A DNA stretch of 64,000 nt from contig NC_092577.1 in assembly GCF_037975245.1 (NCBI RefSeq), positions 34,960,898-35,024,897 of the forward strand, given 5' to 3'. The translations under genes were made by a program, and so were the position numbers. The notes under the pieces are model-generated. The model had not been told where the DNA came from, ran no database searches, and was given only the letters and a program-made list of their open reading frames with translations. This stretch comes from Apostichopus japonicus (Eukaryota; Echinodermata; Holothuroidea; Aspidochirotida; Stichopodidae). How positions within the stretch are numbered: the first letter of the stretch is position 1; each line of letters begins with the position of its first letter. Below are positions 1 to 12,310 of the stretch, piece by piece.

Positions 1-1835
1 GTATGGTGGAAGGGGGAGGGGATGAGGAGAAGGGGATAGATGGGTTGGATGGGATAAACAATATTTAAGGGTGGATGGTAAAATACTAAAATTAGAACAA
101 CAATTACGGTAAACGTAATCATTTCGAGCAATATTAAGGAACATAATATTAACTCATGAAATGAAGCAATATCCAGCATAGGGAAATTGCCTGGATGAGA
201 GAGCATGGGTGGATTGATTAAGGCTGACCAAATTCTTACTTCCCTTTGACATTTAAATGAAGTTATGTATTTTCATTTTCGTTTTTGAATTATTGTCATT
301 TAAGCATGAAACGGTTTGAATATATGATGATTGTCCTCTTTTAAATATTATTCTTGTATTATTTAATTTTATTTCATTGTTCTATATAGTATATGACAAA
401 TTTAGGTCATCAATAAAGTTGTCTGTATGCTACAAAATCATAAATCAGCCAGTGATAATTAAGGCCAAAAATTCATAGTCATGAAGGGTAAGGAGAGGGC
501 AAATGTTCCAACCAGTAGTGAGAGAGGAGTAGAGAAATTAAACTGACATAAACATGATCATAATTTATAATAAAAATAATAATTATTATGACAAATACCA
601 GCTGTAATTGCAACACCTCTCAAATAAATAATACTGCCCCCATCAATCACATTTTCAATATCCCATCCACATTCCCACCCCACCAAGATATAAAAAAAAA
701 ATAGTAGACAAACATTACTTAAAACACCACATTGGTAAAGCAACTTCCAAACATCTTCACTGAATATGTAGAAATGATATTCACCTACAATATCTACTGG
801 TCTATATGTCCCTTTAACTTGCAGATCTTATCTTTTCCTACATTTTTTCCTATCTTTTCTATCTTTCTATCTATCTTTCCTATCTTTTCCTACATTGACA
901 ATTAACAATTCATAATCATGGACGTTAAATATGAATGTAAGAGACTGACTTCGGTCAGCTTGCGGCTTTGATAAGCCAATGATGGCTTCTTCGCGAGTTC
1001 CTGCTTGCAGGAGGATCTAATATACATACATACATACATACATACATGATGTGCCAATTTCCACGCCTTTCATGGACTTTATGTCAACCCCACACATAGT
1101 GCGATATATGCCTCCATCCACATAGCACAATCAATATAGACGTTTACGTCAATTTTATAGCCTAAATTTTCCCCAAACCATGACGTCATTCAAATAACCA
1201 AACAAGATTTATTTTAGTTTACAAACATGTTGTTACTTTCATGTCATCTGTATCTGCATTGGGGAGGAAGATGGTGGGGAAAGGGGGAGGGAGGGAGGAT
1301 GATCATTGGGGGGAGGGATAGGTGGAGTGTACAGTACTAGAGTCAGGAGGGGATGGGAGAGGAACGTTTTAAATAGGCTTCACAACCATGAGCAAATCAT
1401 CATTAGTTCCTTAATCATTATACAATTCAGTAAAAACAAGCAAGTACGTTAACTTTACATGTTTCTTTCACAATATACATTCCTTCTTCAGTTCAAGTTG
1501 ATAATCATTGCACAATCATGTACCCCCTCCCTCCCCCCTCCCCATTTAAATGCATCTTTCCCTCAATGTGGTATTTAAATCAAATCTAATTTACATTCGT
1601 CACAGATCTGAACGAATCACCATCCGGACAGTAAATTAGAGGTAAGGTCAAAACCTCAGAATTTGGAATATATACTTTGTTCCAAAATCTTAGTAATTTT
1701 TACACAACTTGACTGAACAGAGAACTGAACAGCCTTCACTGAAGGCATCTAACATGCCCCCCCCCACCCCTTCCCCTGTCTCCCTCCCAAACGAAAAATT
1801 TAAATGGTAATGAAGGGATCCCCATTAAGTAAGGC
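1..1835. other. Non-coding AT-rich flank
   Basis: I see no exon with convincing splice sites or a protein family signal here. The stretch holds short purine-rich or C-rich tracts (around 1260-1340 and 1525-1545) and the dispersed repeat listed separately at 900-1047. The few open frames are short and of AT-rich composition. Confidence 0.6.
900..1047 (-). repeat. Dispersed repeat (SINE-like), copy 1, with ATAC tail
   Basis: This segment is closely matched, in inverted orientation, by 27065-27201. Shared landmarks are the blocks TCCTGCAAGCAGGA-like, GCTTATCAAAGCCGCAAGC-like and CATTCATATTTAACGTCCATG-like. One end runs into a (CATA)n microsatellite (1023-1047), and the second copy ends in (TATG)n at the equivalent place. 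Two diverged copies with a simple-repeat tail suggest a retroposed SINE or LINE end. No internal tRNA promoter was recognised. Confidence 0.65.
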
Positions 1836-1912
1836 TTATTGCTCAGTTGGTATCTGAGCATAGCACTTGTAATACTGCAGGTGACTGGTTCCAATCCCAA
1901 TTCAAGCAAAAC
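1836..1912 (+). repeat. tRNA-derived SINE head or tRNA-Thr(UGU)-like pseudogene
   Basis: A tRNA-like segment: TTGCTCAGTTGG resembles the A box and GGTTCCAATCC resembles the B box (consensus GGTTCRANTCC), at tRNA-like spacing. The region between them reads like a tRNA-Thr anticodon arm with TGT. Acceptor-stem pairing is not convincing and there is no clean terminator. A SINE head or pseudogene is therefore more likely than a functional tRNA. Confidence 0.55.
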
Positions 1913-4900
1913 ATTTCATTTTTCTCAATTTTCAAATTGTTCATAAGAAATTCCAGAAATTTCTTTCTGTTGTTGACTTACAAAATACAATTTTTTATCA
2001 GACTAAACTTTATAGGGATATACTGGTCCTCACTGTACCTTCAAATCAAAAGGCCTTTGTCTTGCATGAAACTTCAACTGCCTCCCAAAATAAAGTACGA
2101 GAAAGTTATCAAAAAAATACCCTAACTTTACACTCTGGGTCAGCAAATTTAAGATGTCGAAGAAATATCCCAGCTGGATCGATGCCCACAAACTTATATA
2201 GGCATTGTAGATATGCTGAGAAAAATATACATACTACTGTACTAATACCAACTTAATTATAAGTAGAACTGAACAGTGACCAAAAAGTCATAGGGTATAC
2301 ATAACAAATAACTACTACCTTACCCATCGTTACGGCCATCATTACATCCATCATGATTCAATGAATGAAATCCAGCGAAAACACAGAAGGGTGTAGATGC
2401 TCAGTTTAGCTACACTAACGTTATGACTCCTTGTGATAGAGGTATTCTGTGTATGAAATGACTGTAGCACTACTGTAAAGTTACCATTATAGTAACAACA
2501 TTCTAATTTAATCTCTCTGTCCCTCTCTCTCTCCCAAAACTGTATCCGTTAAACCGAATAAGGTTAAAAGATGGAATAAAACAATGGACATGGAGAGAGA
2601 GACACACAAATTGAGGCCAATTCAACTGCCCTTGTAATTTTGTGATTCACGACCACCAGATATCCGGGAAGTTTCCTGCAGAATTGTTTTGCAATACAGA
2701 TATATAGGACTGCAGGTACTTTGCCATGCAGTTACAGTACTATACCTGTGTTCAGCTTCATAATATCCATAGGGCGACAGGTCTATCAATACAGAAAGTT
2801 GTTTGGAATGTCCAATTTCCTGAGAATAGCTTCCCCTATATCCCCCCAAAACATTTCCCCTTTAGTTTGTGACGTAATTATTGCAGAAGATGAAAACAAA
2901 CAGACCATACACACACACATCGCATTATAAGGGAAAGAATCTGACTAAAACAAACACACCCAAACTTGAAAATCTGTCAAGGATTTGTAAAAACAAACTT
3001 TTGCAAGAAATGTGAATATTTGAACATGCAGGGCCCCCACAAAAAATTCAAGGATAATTACTTATATGCAGTAAATCTAAGTAGATGAAACAACCTGATC
3101 TTGGCAAAATTCCCTTTTTTTTACCCCTTCGAAAATCCTGTTCGCAAAATGGGTGTGTCGGGCTTCTGAGTGGTAGAGTGGGTGGAAGAAGAAGGCAGTG
3201 ATCTAAGAAAGGGTCATTATAGGGGTGGGGAGGGGGTGAGTGCAAGACATCAATTCTTTGGCCCAGGGTACATCAGAGTAACGTAAGAGAGAAGAACGAA
3301 GTAAAATGGGGGCATTTCTACGAATATAAGACTACAAAAAGTTAAATGAAGCTGTGTGATGGTTCATAAGAGAGTTGAAATGTTGTGAGAGTCATGTATC
3401 TCAGGTTCAAACATCTATTCCTTGAGTCTTCAGCTTCATACTTCATTGAGGAGAAATGGCTGTAGAATATGAAGTTAAACAACTTCTGTGATAAGAAAAG
3501 GTTGGATGGATAGGTTTAACAAGGGTAAATCTAAAAGATTGAAAGTATTTCCAAGAAATGGTACTAGACACTTTGAGTGACTATGGAATAAGAAGTGGGG
3601 GGTGGGAGAGTGGGACAGTGGCGGAAGGGTGGGAGAAGGCACTATAGATGCAATTGATGTGAAAGCTCTAACTTCTGTCTGCAACTAGTCACATCAACCT
3701 TAGAACATTTATGGCAAATGTGAGATAAATAAAAAAAATACTTTTAATTAAATACATTAATTAAATACTTCATAAAAATTATATGTGAAAATGTTTTATA
3801 TTTGTTTGCAAAATTAAAATATGAAAAGTTGACACTTACAAGAGACGTCATCCAGTATGACCATATTGTAAAACTGACAATCCTTGTAGTCATAATGGAC
3901 TCTGTCATTATTAATTCCAGGGCTCATTTTGTCTCAAGAGCATAAAATGTCTTTACTAATTGAACAAATGTATGTTCGGTATTGGCAACCCGGTGAGTTT
4001 CAATTCCTTTGACAATCATCCACGCCCGCTTCGATCCAAAACGCAAAACTGAAGAAATTATCAGACTCTAATTTGATTAGACCCGTTTCAAAAGTTTCAG
4101 TGACTAAAGAAAGTCTAGAGCATTGAACTGACAGTATTCTCAGTAATTACAATGGGCAGAATTCCTTATCCATTGCCCCGTTTGGTTGAAATTATTCATC
4201 CGTCTGAAACTTGGATGCTCTTGAACAATCTAGAACCAAAAAAGGGTCACTATATACACTGGGTGTCAACAGAGACACGACGCTCTGAAAAATATATCAC
4301 CGGAAACTGATTACAAATTACCACAAAATACTGTAGTAACAGCTGAGAGAAATAACGAAGAATGACATATGTATATATCACAAAAACGTATAGATCACGT
4401 CAGAACATTACAACAATTCAGAGAATTAATCAACAATTGTGAAATGTCGAAACCAATTATAGGCTGTTCGTGTACACCAGCTGACAAAAAAATGGTTCCA
4501 ATGGTTTGTAGTTTCTCACCATATGGAAAAATTAACAGTTACAGAGAAATTATCTCCAGATTATTACTATACACTAGAAATGTTATTGGGGGTGGCATAG
4601 CAGTTACCATGGCAATGGTCACCAGCTGACAAAAGGCATGGAAATTGGATTGTAGTATTCTCACCATGAGCAACAATTAACAGTTACATAGAAATTTATC
4701 TCTAACTTATACTGCACTGGAGATGTTATTGGGGGCGGCATAGCAGTTACCATGGCAATATTGATATGCATTGCACACTGTCCTACACTATCACCAGAAG
4801 TGACTATCCCATATACAATGTGGTAATCAAGGATAGTCTGTTGGATATTGGCATTGAAAGAGACTATAGTATATTACCCAAACTTGCTAGATATGACAAA

Positions 4901-5440
4901 ATGGGCAATATTTGCTTTACAAATTACAACATCACACTTAAATGACAATTTTTACTGGTGGTTTTGAAATCATTATTTCCATCAAATTAACAAGATTGAG
5001 TATACCATGTCTTTAAAATGATGCCACAGTACAACACCACAGCTTGACCAATGGAAGTCTTAATTTGACTGAAATTTCAAAACCATGAAGCAATATCATC
5101 CTGTTTACTTCATTTCACAATTAATCCCTTTAAAAGAAAACATGGCAGGTTGAATAATTCATTTCCAGGAAATGTTTTCAGAAGAATGCAATTCCTTTAT
5201 TTAATTACTTGAGAATAGCGGAAATATTCTACCCCCCCCGGCTTCATATTTAATTTTCAATTTCATCTCCATGGTTACTAAATACTACAAGGTTGGTGAT
5301 ATTATGGGTGAAATTAATACTAAAATTAGAGAATTACCTAGATCTCTAATTTGACTCTTTTTTTTATAGTACATGTGTTTAAGAAAAACACTGAAAGACA
5401 GATTGATGGCATCGAGGGAGAATTTCAAAAGTATACAAGA
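1913..5440. other. Non-coding region
   Basis: No supported exon. Short open frames occur on both strands but none has family similarity or good splice context. A local duplication (4479-4760) is listed separately. Short CT-rich and C-rich tracts occur near 2515-2535 and 5230. Confidence 0.55.
4479..4760 (+). repeat. Tandem duplication, about 144-bp unit, two copies
   Basis: Two diverged copies start at about 4479 and 4623, each opening with CAGCTGACAAAA. Each ends in a near-identical block around ATGTTATTGGGGG and GGCATAGCAGTTACCATGGC. No coding content was recognised. Confidence 0.7.
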
Positions 5441-5446
5441 TCATAG

Positions 5447-5665
5447 ATGGGAGGAGGAGAGATGAGGAGGAGGAGGGATGCGAGGAGGAGGGATGCGAGG
5501 AGGAGGAGGGATGCGAGGAGGAGGAGGGATGCGAGGAGGAGGAGGGATGCGAGGAGGAGGAGGAGGAGGAGTAGAAGGAGTAGGAGGAGGAGGAGGAGGA
5601 GGAGGAGGAGGAGGAGGAGGAGGAGGAGGAGGAGGAGGAGGAGGAGGAGGAGGAGGAGGAGGGAT
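5447..5665 (+). repeat. (GGA)n purine tract with GGGATGCGA-type variant units
   Basis: The left part (5470-5560) is a short tandem of GAGGAGGAGGGATGC-type units. The right part (5580-5662) is nearly pure GGA trinucleotide. The tract is open in several frames, giving Arg/Gly-rich or Ser/Leu-rich readings that are artefacts of composition. One strand is almost all purine, so triplex or G-quadruplex formation is possible. Confidence 0.95.
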
Positions 5666-6959
5666 GCAAGTAGGAATAGAAGCAAGAAAGGAGAAGTGGG
5701 GAAAGAGGGAAAAACCTTGGAGGAAAGAGGTATCCTGTTGACACTTGTAAAAAGTATTGTGATTTCCTGTTAAAAGAAATGAAAGTTAGACTAAACACAA
5801 CCCACTGGGAGAGGAAGGGAGTGTCTGAAAAGGTATGGAGTGGGGGAGAGCTCATCTGAGACTCATCTTAGTAACCAGGTCATTCTATAGTGATCACCTT
5901 TAGTCCCATTGGAGCTAGCGATTATTACTTGACACCAAGGTACGGAGTGCAAACATGCAGCCACAGGCATCAAATCACTGCTTTATGGAGTAGCTCAGCA
6001 GCATATGAAATGTGTTCAAGCAGTTACTATTCCATCAAGCCCTACTACCACCCCCCCCCCTTCTCGATCGATGTTTCATAACTTTTTAAACACCTGTGAA
6101 CATTTCCTTGGATTTTTTTCTCAATGAGGTCAAAAGTTCATTCCTTGAAAGGTCGAGAGGTTGGTATGTCATTCCATTTCCTTTGCATAGACTGCAAGAC
6201 GAATCAATCCTTTCAGATCTCAAACACACTGTATTTGTCTGACAGTATCGTGTAACATATATCAGATTTGAACATTTATACCAAAACAACCCTAAGGGTA
6301 AAATCATATAGTTGATCATTGTTTTCTTCAAACATAGGAAGGCATGTTGTCAAGTACTGTAAATTCAGATTTTTGAAAAAGATGTAAAAAATGTTTTTAA
6401 ACAAATTGTCAGAGTATTTGGAAATGTTGTACACCTCTTTTTTTCAGGGATAGTGTTCTAAGAACATTGAGCTTAACCATATGATCAGAATGCTGGCTGC
6501 AGTCAAACATCTTGTCACTTGTCTGTGAACATATGTTTCCACTTGTGATACTGTAACTATAGAAGGGGTGCATGGGGGGGGGTGCAGATGTAGGAGAGAG
6601 TAACCAAGATAGACTTGCATTCTGGAAATAGCCAAAGATGGTGTAGCAATTTAGATTGAAGTCATTCATTTCTGAAGTAACTTGGATGTTAGTCAATTAA
6701 ACTGTACTGAAAATTGAATTGATTTTGCATTGAATTGAACTGAACTGAGCTGGCAGAATTGAGCTGAATCTAATTGAACTGAATTAGAGTAGTGGAGACT
6801 CAATTGAACTTAATCAGAATCAGAAGTCATAATTTATATAAATATGATTACAGTGAATTTTATCGAAATGAGATAAATTGAATTTGAAGGAAAAGAATTT
6901 AATTACAATCCAAAGAAATCAAACCAAATTGAAACTGAATTGATTTTTAATGAACTTAC
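5666..6959. other. Non-coding region, probably the intron following the large minus-strand exon
   Basis: No convincing exon. On the minus strand this lies directly downstream of the donor at 6959, so it is probably intronic to that gene. Sequence around 6700-6950 is a simple GAATTGAA-like degenerate run. A poly-C run lies at about 6051-6060 and a poly-G run at about 6575. Confidence 0.5.
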
Positions 6960-9035
6960 CTAATTTAGCATCTGCTTGTTGGGTTCCATTGACCAGATTA
7001 ATTTCCTCCTTGGTACCGCGATAAACCCAATCATTGAGGAGATAGGCAGCATTATCCACTCCCTCATCCTCGTCATCATCATCATCATCTTCATCATCAT
7101 CATCACCACCAGCAGCAAAAGCAGTGGCAGGTAATTTTGCATCTGCAATTCCTACGTCCATTTCTCCTGAGGACGCTGTTGAACTCCCTTGCACTTCTCT
7201 TTGTTTGGGATCTGTTTCAGTGTCTCCTACACTGTTCACTACTAGCTGTGGTTCCACTGGTTGACCGACTGGTTCGATACATGCATAGTTTTTAAACCCT
7301 TTCGTACCCATCGTTGCTGACTCTACCGGTGAGCTCCCGCTATTCTGAGCCGAGATGGATCCGCTGAAATTTTGCTCCATGGCAGACTCCATTGCCAGCT
7401 TCTCCTGGTTGGCAAACATCGGCCCAGCACCGAGAATTAATTCTTCTTCTCCATCCACAGTTCTCGTGATGCACATTATTTCGTACGGATCTGGGCTCTT
7501 GGGCATCCTGGGACTTATAACTTTGGGAGTAGGTACTGGATGCCGAGAGAGTTTGAAATCATGTGGAGAGCGGGGAGAAATTGGTACCCGGGATTCCGGT
7601 CCTTCTTCATCTCTTTGGTCACGATCGGCATCGACATCATTGGTTGTCATTGTTGGTGCAGAAGTTGACTTCCTAACAGATGCCCGTGGTGCTGGCACTG
7701 GTGTAACCGTACCATTGGCAGCACTTTCCAACCCAGCTGGCACTGGTCTAACCCTACCATTTGCAGCACTTTCCAACCGGACTGGCACTGCAGGTCTTAC
7801 CGTACCATTGGCAGCACTTTCCAACCCGGCTGTCACTGGTGTAACTGTACCATTGGCAGCACTTTCCAACTGGCCTGGCACTGGTGTAATCGTACCATTT
7901 GCAGCACTTTCCAACCGGGCTGGCACTGCAGGTCTTACCGTACCATTGGCAGCACTTTCCAACCCGGCTGGCACTGGTGTAACCGTACCATTGGCAGCAC
8001 TTTCCAACCGGGCTGGCACTGCAGGTGTAACCGTACCATTGGCAGCACTTTCCAACCCCGATCCTTGTAATGGTTTTGCCGATTGGGTAGATTCTTGATC
8101 AGAAGTAACAACAAAGGAATGATCAATGGTTGCCGGGGGAGAATTTATGGGTGATCTTTGTCCAGACTGCAACAGTTCCACCGTCACATGTGGCTGGCTT
8201 GACTTTTTCTCTTCAGCTGCTGCTCGCCTCTGGTGGCCATCTTGTTTGTAACCCGATGGTGAACTTCTCACAGAAACCTCAGGGATTTCACTGCTCGAAG
8301 ATCCAGCTACAGAACAGTCTGCACCGGGGGACTGGGGAACAAAGTCAGCCGTATGTCGCTTCGGGGATTTGGCAATGTTTGGAGCTTTGCCCCTCGGCAA
8401 TCTCAGGGACCGCGGAGCTGCTTTGGGTTTCGAGGAATTCTGGTAACTTTCACGGAATTCGTCTTTGCTGTAGACGTACAGTCCACCGTTTTTCTTACTG
8501 AAAGACCCACTTTTTCTACCCATCTCTGCATCTGTTTCAAAGTTTTCAGAGTGTGAATGAGAAGCAGAATTCTTATCTTCTGGACTTTTATCCCTCACAT
8601 TAATATCATGTTCTTCCAATTTCTCTGTTCTAGGAGGATCTTCGCTCTCTCCCGGAGAAAACTGTGAATCTGTCTCGGTTTGTCTTACCACATCATCATC
8701 AATATTATAATCACCTTCATTACGATAACAATCTCTCATGCTATTACGTTCCTTTAATATATTGTTTGAAAACGATTTGTCTGCATCTTGGCATTGTTCT
8801 TTTCCATTGTTATCATTATTGTTACTGATTAAATCTGTTAAGAGACTATTACTTATTTCGATAGATTGGACAGGAATTTCTTCCTTCGATAGCTCTGTAC
8901 GGGAATAAGTGGCGCCCTCTTCGAACTGTGTTCCCGTTCTTACATTCTTCTCATTCAGGTATGATGTAATTTCAGAATTGCGGGAACTCGCTCCCTCTGG
9001 CACGTCCGCTCCAACGGATTCTTCGAGAGTATCGT
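6960..9035 (-). CDS. Large internal exon of an unrecognised low-complexity protein
   Basis: A 2,076-nt open exon encoding about 691 residues. On the minus strand it is bounded by an acceptor (pyrimidine-rich tract ending ATTAG, first base 9035) and a consensus donor GTAAGT (starting 6959). It enters with two bases of a split codon and leaves in phase 1. The protein is Ser/Glu/Asp-rich and probably disordered. It has basic Pro-rich patches (for example PKAAPRSLRLPRGKAPN), an eight-fold LESAANG repeat in the middle, an acidic run (GGDDDDEDDDDDDEDEG) near the 3' end, then a more ordered-looking NDWVYRGTKEEINLVNG segment. I recognise no domain and assign no function. Its length and sustained composition make a chance open frame unlikely. 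Neighbouring exons were not found with confidence: the acceptor-side exon lies above 9035, the donor-side exon below 6960. Confidence 0.75.
7690..8057 (-). repeat. Coding minisatellite: eight LESAANG repeats
   Basis: Within the large exon, eight consecutive units begin LESAANG and continue as T-V-T-P or R-P variants followed by V-P-A-G or A-V-P-A-R. Unit length alternates between about 15 and 16 residues (45/48 nt). All units stay in frame, which suggests that coding selection or recent in-frame expansion preserves the array. Confidence 0.95.
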
Positions 9036-9536
9036 CTAATTATGCAAAGACAAGAAATGATTGGAAATTACATTAGATCAAAACTGTGATAAAGAAAAAA
9101 GGGATATACTTAACAACTTTGGCAACTGTTAACCTTGTATATATATTTGCAGGGTGAAAATTTAGATGAGAGGAACAGAGGAGGATATGGGGTGTCTGAG
9201 GGTGATATGGCAAATGAGGATCAATAAGCTTCTCCTAATTAAATAGGGCTTTACAAACGATACGCAGTACCTACTGTGTACCTACAGTGTACCTACAGTG
9301 TACCTACAGTGTACCTACAGTGTACCTACAGTGTACCTACAGTGTACCTACAGTGTTCAGGTCTCTGATAAACTTACTGGAAACTCTTAGAGGGGAAGAG
9401 TTGATTGAGAAGTGATCAGCATGGACATACGTAGGAAAGAAATCCTGATGCCCACGAACAGAGTATCTCTGACAAGAACAATACTCAGTATGTACAGTAC
9501 AGCAGGTCCCTTATAGATAAAAACTTCAAACCAGGC
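9036..9536. other. Non-coding, probably intron upstream of the large exon
   Basis: Lies on the acceptor side of the minus-strand exon. It contains the 11-bp tandem array at 9270-9357 and nothing else recognised. Confidence 0.5.
9270..9357 (+). repeat. 11-bp minisatellite (ACCTACAGTGT)n
   Basis: About eight nearly perfect copies of an 11-bp unit in direct tandem. Confidence 0.95.
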
Positions 9537-9914
9537 CAGTGGTGGAGCTAGGGGCATTGGTCAGGGGGGGCGAGAATGGTCTGTAGGGGTGCTTCCAACA
9601 CTATCTAAGTGGAGCGCCACCACAGGTTGGCGTGGAGCGTACCGAAATTTTTGAGTAAAGATACTCCCTAGATCGCAAGAAAAGACCCTTTCCGGGCCTT
9701 GCTAATTTGCAGATAAACGAAGAATAAATAGACCTGTGTCATCGCCAAAAAAATGTGACAAATTTCAATAGGTAGATGAGAGCGCAATACAAAAGTCAAT
9801 AATTGTGAATAAGTGAAAAGTGGTAAAAAGCTGTAAAGGGCGCCAGCAGTCCATTTGAGTCTGTCAGGGGGCACATCCGCCCCCCCCCCCGACTGTATGG
9901 ACGCTCCGCCACTG
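9537..9914 (+). mobile_element. hAT-type MITE family A, copy 1 (378 bp)
   Basis: The ends are inverted: CAGTGG(T/C)GGAGC at the left and its complement GCTCCGCCACTG at the right. It is flanked by a perfect 8-bp direct repeat AACCAGGC (9529-9536 and 9915-9922). An 8-bp target duplication and CAGTG-type termini are characteristic of hAT superfamily insertions. There is no transposase frame, so it is non-autonomous. Copies 2 and 3 are at 22864-23243 and 25032-25414. Confidence 0.9.
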
Positions 9915-9922
9915 AACCAGGC

Positions 9923-10810
9923 TACCCAACTTTTTCTCTTCTCTTAGCCCACATCAAGAGGAACAACAGTTTGTTGTTTACCTCTTACTTCTTTGGATTA
10001 AATGAGCTTTAGCCCTACTCATACCTATATCACCCCCCCCCCCCCCGCATTTCCCTGCATCTCCTTCACCTACCAATCACCTTTAACCCCTCGATCCCCA
10101 CCAACTACAGGTCACATTGATACTAATAAAGTCATGCAACTTCAACGGATGGGTTCTACCAGACAGTCCTTCAAAAGAAGAGAAATATTTTGACAATTTT
10201 TGTCTTTCAAACAACACACACGGTCTACCCTTTTTAATGGGCTTTGACACCTAGAGAGACTATTTAGGTCACATCTACTTCTGGGAGGATCAGGCATGGA
10301 GACATAAGTTTGTCATCGCTATGCAAGACTCAAATGGATCTTTTGATGTGAAATATGCAGAGGTTAATAACATCTGGTGTTAGGATTCATCCAATGCAGG
10401 TACAGAAATTTGTTATCACATGATTGTGTTTATATGACATTATGGCATTAATAGATGTCATAGGTTCATTGAAGTAACAGAGGAGTTGACGAATGGATAA
10501 GTTTAAGAGCTAAAGGCAAATGGTCCAGTGGTATACTTTATTTAACCAAATGGAACAAACCCTGCACAATGCACACAATATATCTTAAGTATGGTTTTCA
10601 CCATGTTCAACGGTATCCGTCTTTTCGCACCTTTGAACAACTGGTGTTGATATTGGGACTTTACACATACTTTCTGATTGATTGATTGATTCAACATGCT
10701 CCTTTGTTTAAAGCTACCATTTACATTTTGTATTTGTTGTGAGTCTGTCTGTCTGTGGCATGCAGTACTGGACCAAGTTATTGAAATGTACAACATACTG
10801 ATAGAACAGG
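9923..10810. other. Non-coding region
   Basis: Contains a poly-C run (about 10034-10047) and no supported exon or repeat family. AT-rich unique-looking sequence. Confidence 0.5.
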
Positions 10811-10824
10811 ATTTAAATATTTGG

Positions 10825-11018
10825 TGGAAGGGGAGAGAGGGAAGGGAGAGGAGAGAGGGAAGGGAGAAAAGAGAGGGGAGGAGAGGAGAGGGGGAGAGGA
10901 GAGGGGGAGGGGAGAGAAGAGAGGAGAGGAGAGGGGAGAGAAGAGAGGAGAGGAGAGGGAGAGAGGAGAGAAGAGAGGGGAAGGGAGGGAAGGGAGGGGA
11001 GGGGAGGAGAGGGGGAAA
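10825..11018 (+). repeat. GGAGAG-type polypurine tract
   Basis: About 190 bases of degenerate GGGAGAGGAGA hexamer-like sequence with almost no pyrimidines on the plus strand. Open frames through it (Gly/Glu/Arg-rich or Ser/Pro/Leu-rich) are compositional. Confidence 0.95.
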
Positions 11019-11308
11019 AGTCAAAAATCATGTGACTGACCTAGATAATAAAGGGGATAAACTTTTATGGAAGAGACAAGGCTAGAATGAAGTATTTTAT
11101 CAAAGAAGGGCTAACATTTAACCATCAGATGGTGTATTCTTAGGCATATAATTTAGACTATGAATTAATTGAGACTATAATTAGAACTATAAATTAGAGC
11201 TACATAATTGCAAGGTACTGCACGAATAAATACTCTCAACTCTGGACTGAATGTAAAATATCCCCTGAAAGAATGTTTAACCCTAAATGATAATTGGAGA
11301 GATCTATA

Positions 11309-11480
11309 GGGTCCATGGTCCCACCCGGTCTATAGATCCTTTCTCCATGCTACTGTCTGCATGCACCATTCTACAATCAGATAAAATGATAATAGTGGGA
11401 TGGGGTCCATGGCCCACCCCGATCTCCCCTTACTCCACACTACTGTCTGCATGCACCATTCTACAATCAGACAGAATGTG
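11309..11480 (+). repeat. Tandem duplication, about 93-bp unit, two copies
   Basis: Two copies share GGGTCCATGG at the start and CTACTGTCTGCATGCACCAT followed by TCTACAATCAGA at the end. They are diverged in the middle. Confidence 0.8.
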
Positions 11481-12227
11481 AAATGACAAACAAACAGTCA
11501 GTCTCATCTTTAACTTTTGGAAAGCAAATAATTTCCCCCTTCAAATTTAATTCTGCTGTAGGCGGTTCAATTATAGTGCTGTTTTGGAGAATTGGTTTTA
11601 TTGTGTGGGTTTGTTTGAATAAAGTTCACATGCATCAATGGGTTTGGCAGGAGTGTTACTACTTCTTTAGGTTTTGGAATCCATTGTGAAAAATTGCCTA
11701 ACAATTTGGTAAATTCACTGAAATGTTCTCAGTATTCAGTCGTAATTTCAAAGGATGATGAAGACCGTACAACATTACTTTTGATAGTGTTGTTAAAACC
11801 GCAGTCCATGTTGTATTTCTATACCATTTCCATTGTTTTGAGTTTTAATAACCCATAAACATTGCAGAATAATAAAACAAGTGGCTGGACTACTAAATCT
11901 AGCACAATCACAAACCATTATGTCAATTCCCCAGGACAAACATAAAAATTCATGATTGCATTCATAAAGTAGAACAACTGTTGGCTGGGTACCGCAGATA
12001 CTAGTGAACAGTGGTGAGTAGAGAGAGCCATTTTAAACGTGGTTAATAATGCACTGCATACAGTGCTTTACTTAATATAAAATCATGTCTCTGGATATTT
12101 AGAGTGCTTAGGTAGTGAGTAGACAGGTAGGCAAGAAAGAGAAGGAAACTCAATTCTCTTTTCATATATGCCATTCCTCCTGGGCTTAGAGGGAGGGGAG
12201 GGAGAGGCTCTGTAGGGGTCACAACCA

Positions 12228-12310
12228 TGGACTCCAGGATAGAGGGCATGGCTAACTGTAACTCTGAGGTCACTAGTTCAAATCCACTCTAGCCAAAAAT
12301 GTCTTTGCCC
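12228..12310 (+). repeat. tRNA-derived SINE head (B-box type)
   Basis: ATGGCTAACTGT resembles an A box and AGTTCAAATCC is a good B-box match. The ensuing CACTCTAGCCAAAAATG tail does not pair as a tRNA acceptor stem. This is most consistent with a tRNA-derived SINE. Confidence 0.5.

Noticed and set aside
5379-5855. Ser-, Leu-, Arg- or Gly-rich open frames over the GGA tract
   Set aside because: All frames of a GGA repeat are stop-free. There is no splice context or family match.
7355-8098. 247-residue plus-strand open frame opposite the large exon
   Set aside because: It is the antisense shadow of the LESAANG repeat array. The minus-strand frame is longer and has consensus splice borders.
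10542-11085. Pro/Ser/Leu- or Glu/Gly/Arg-rich open frames
   Set aside because: Compositional result of the polypurine tract.
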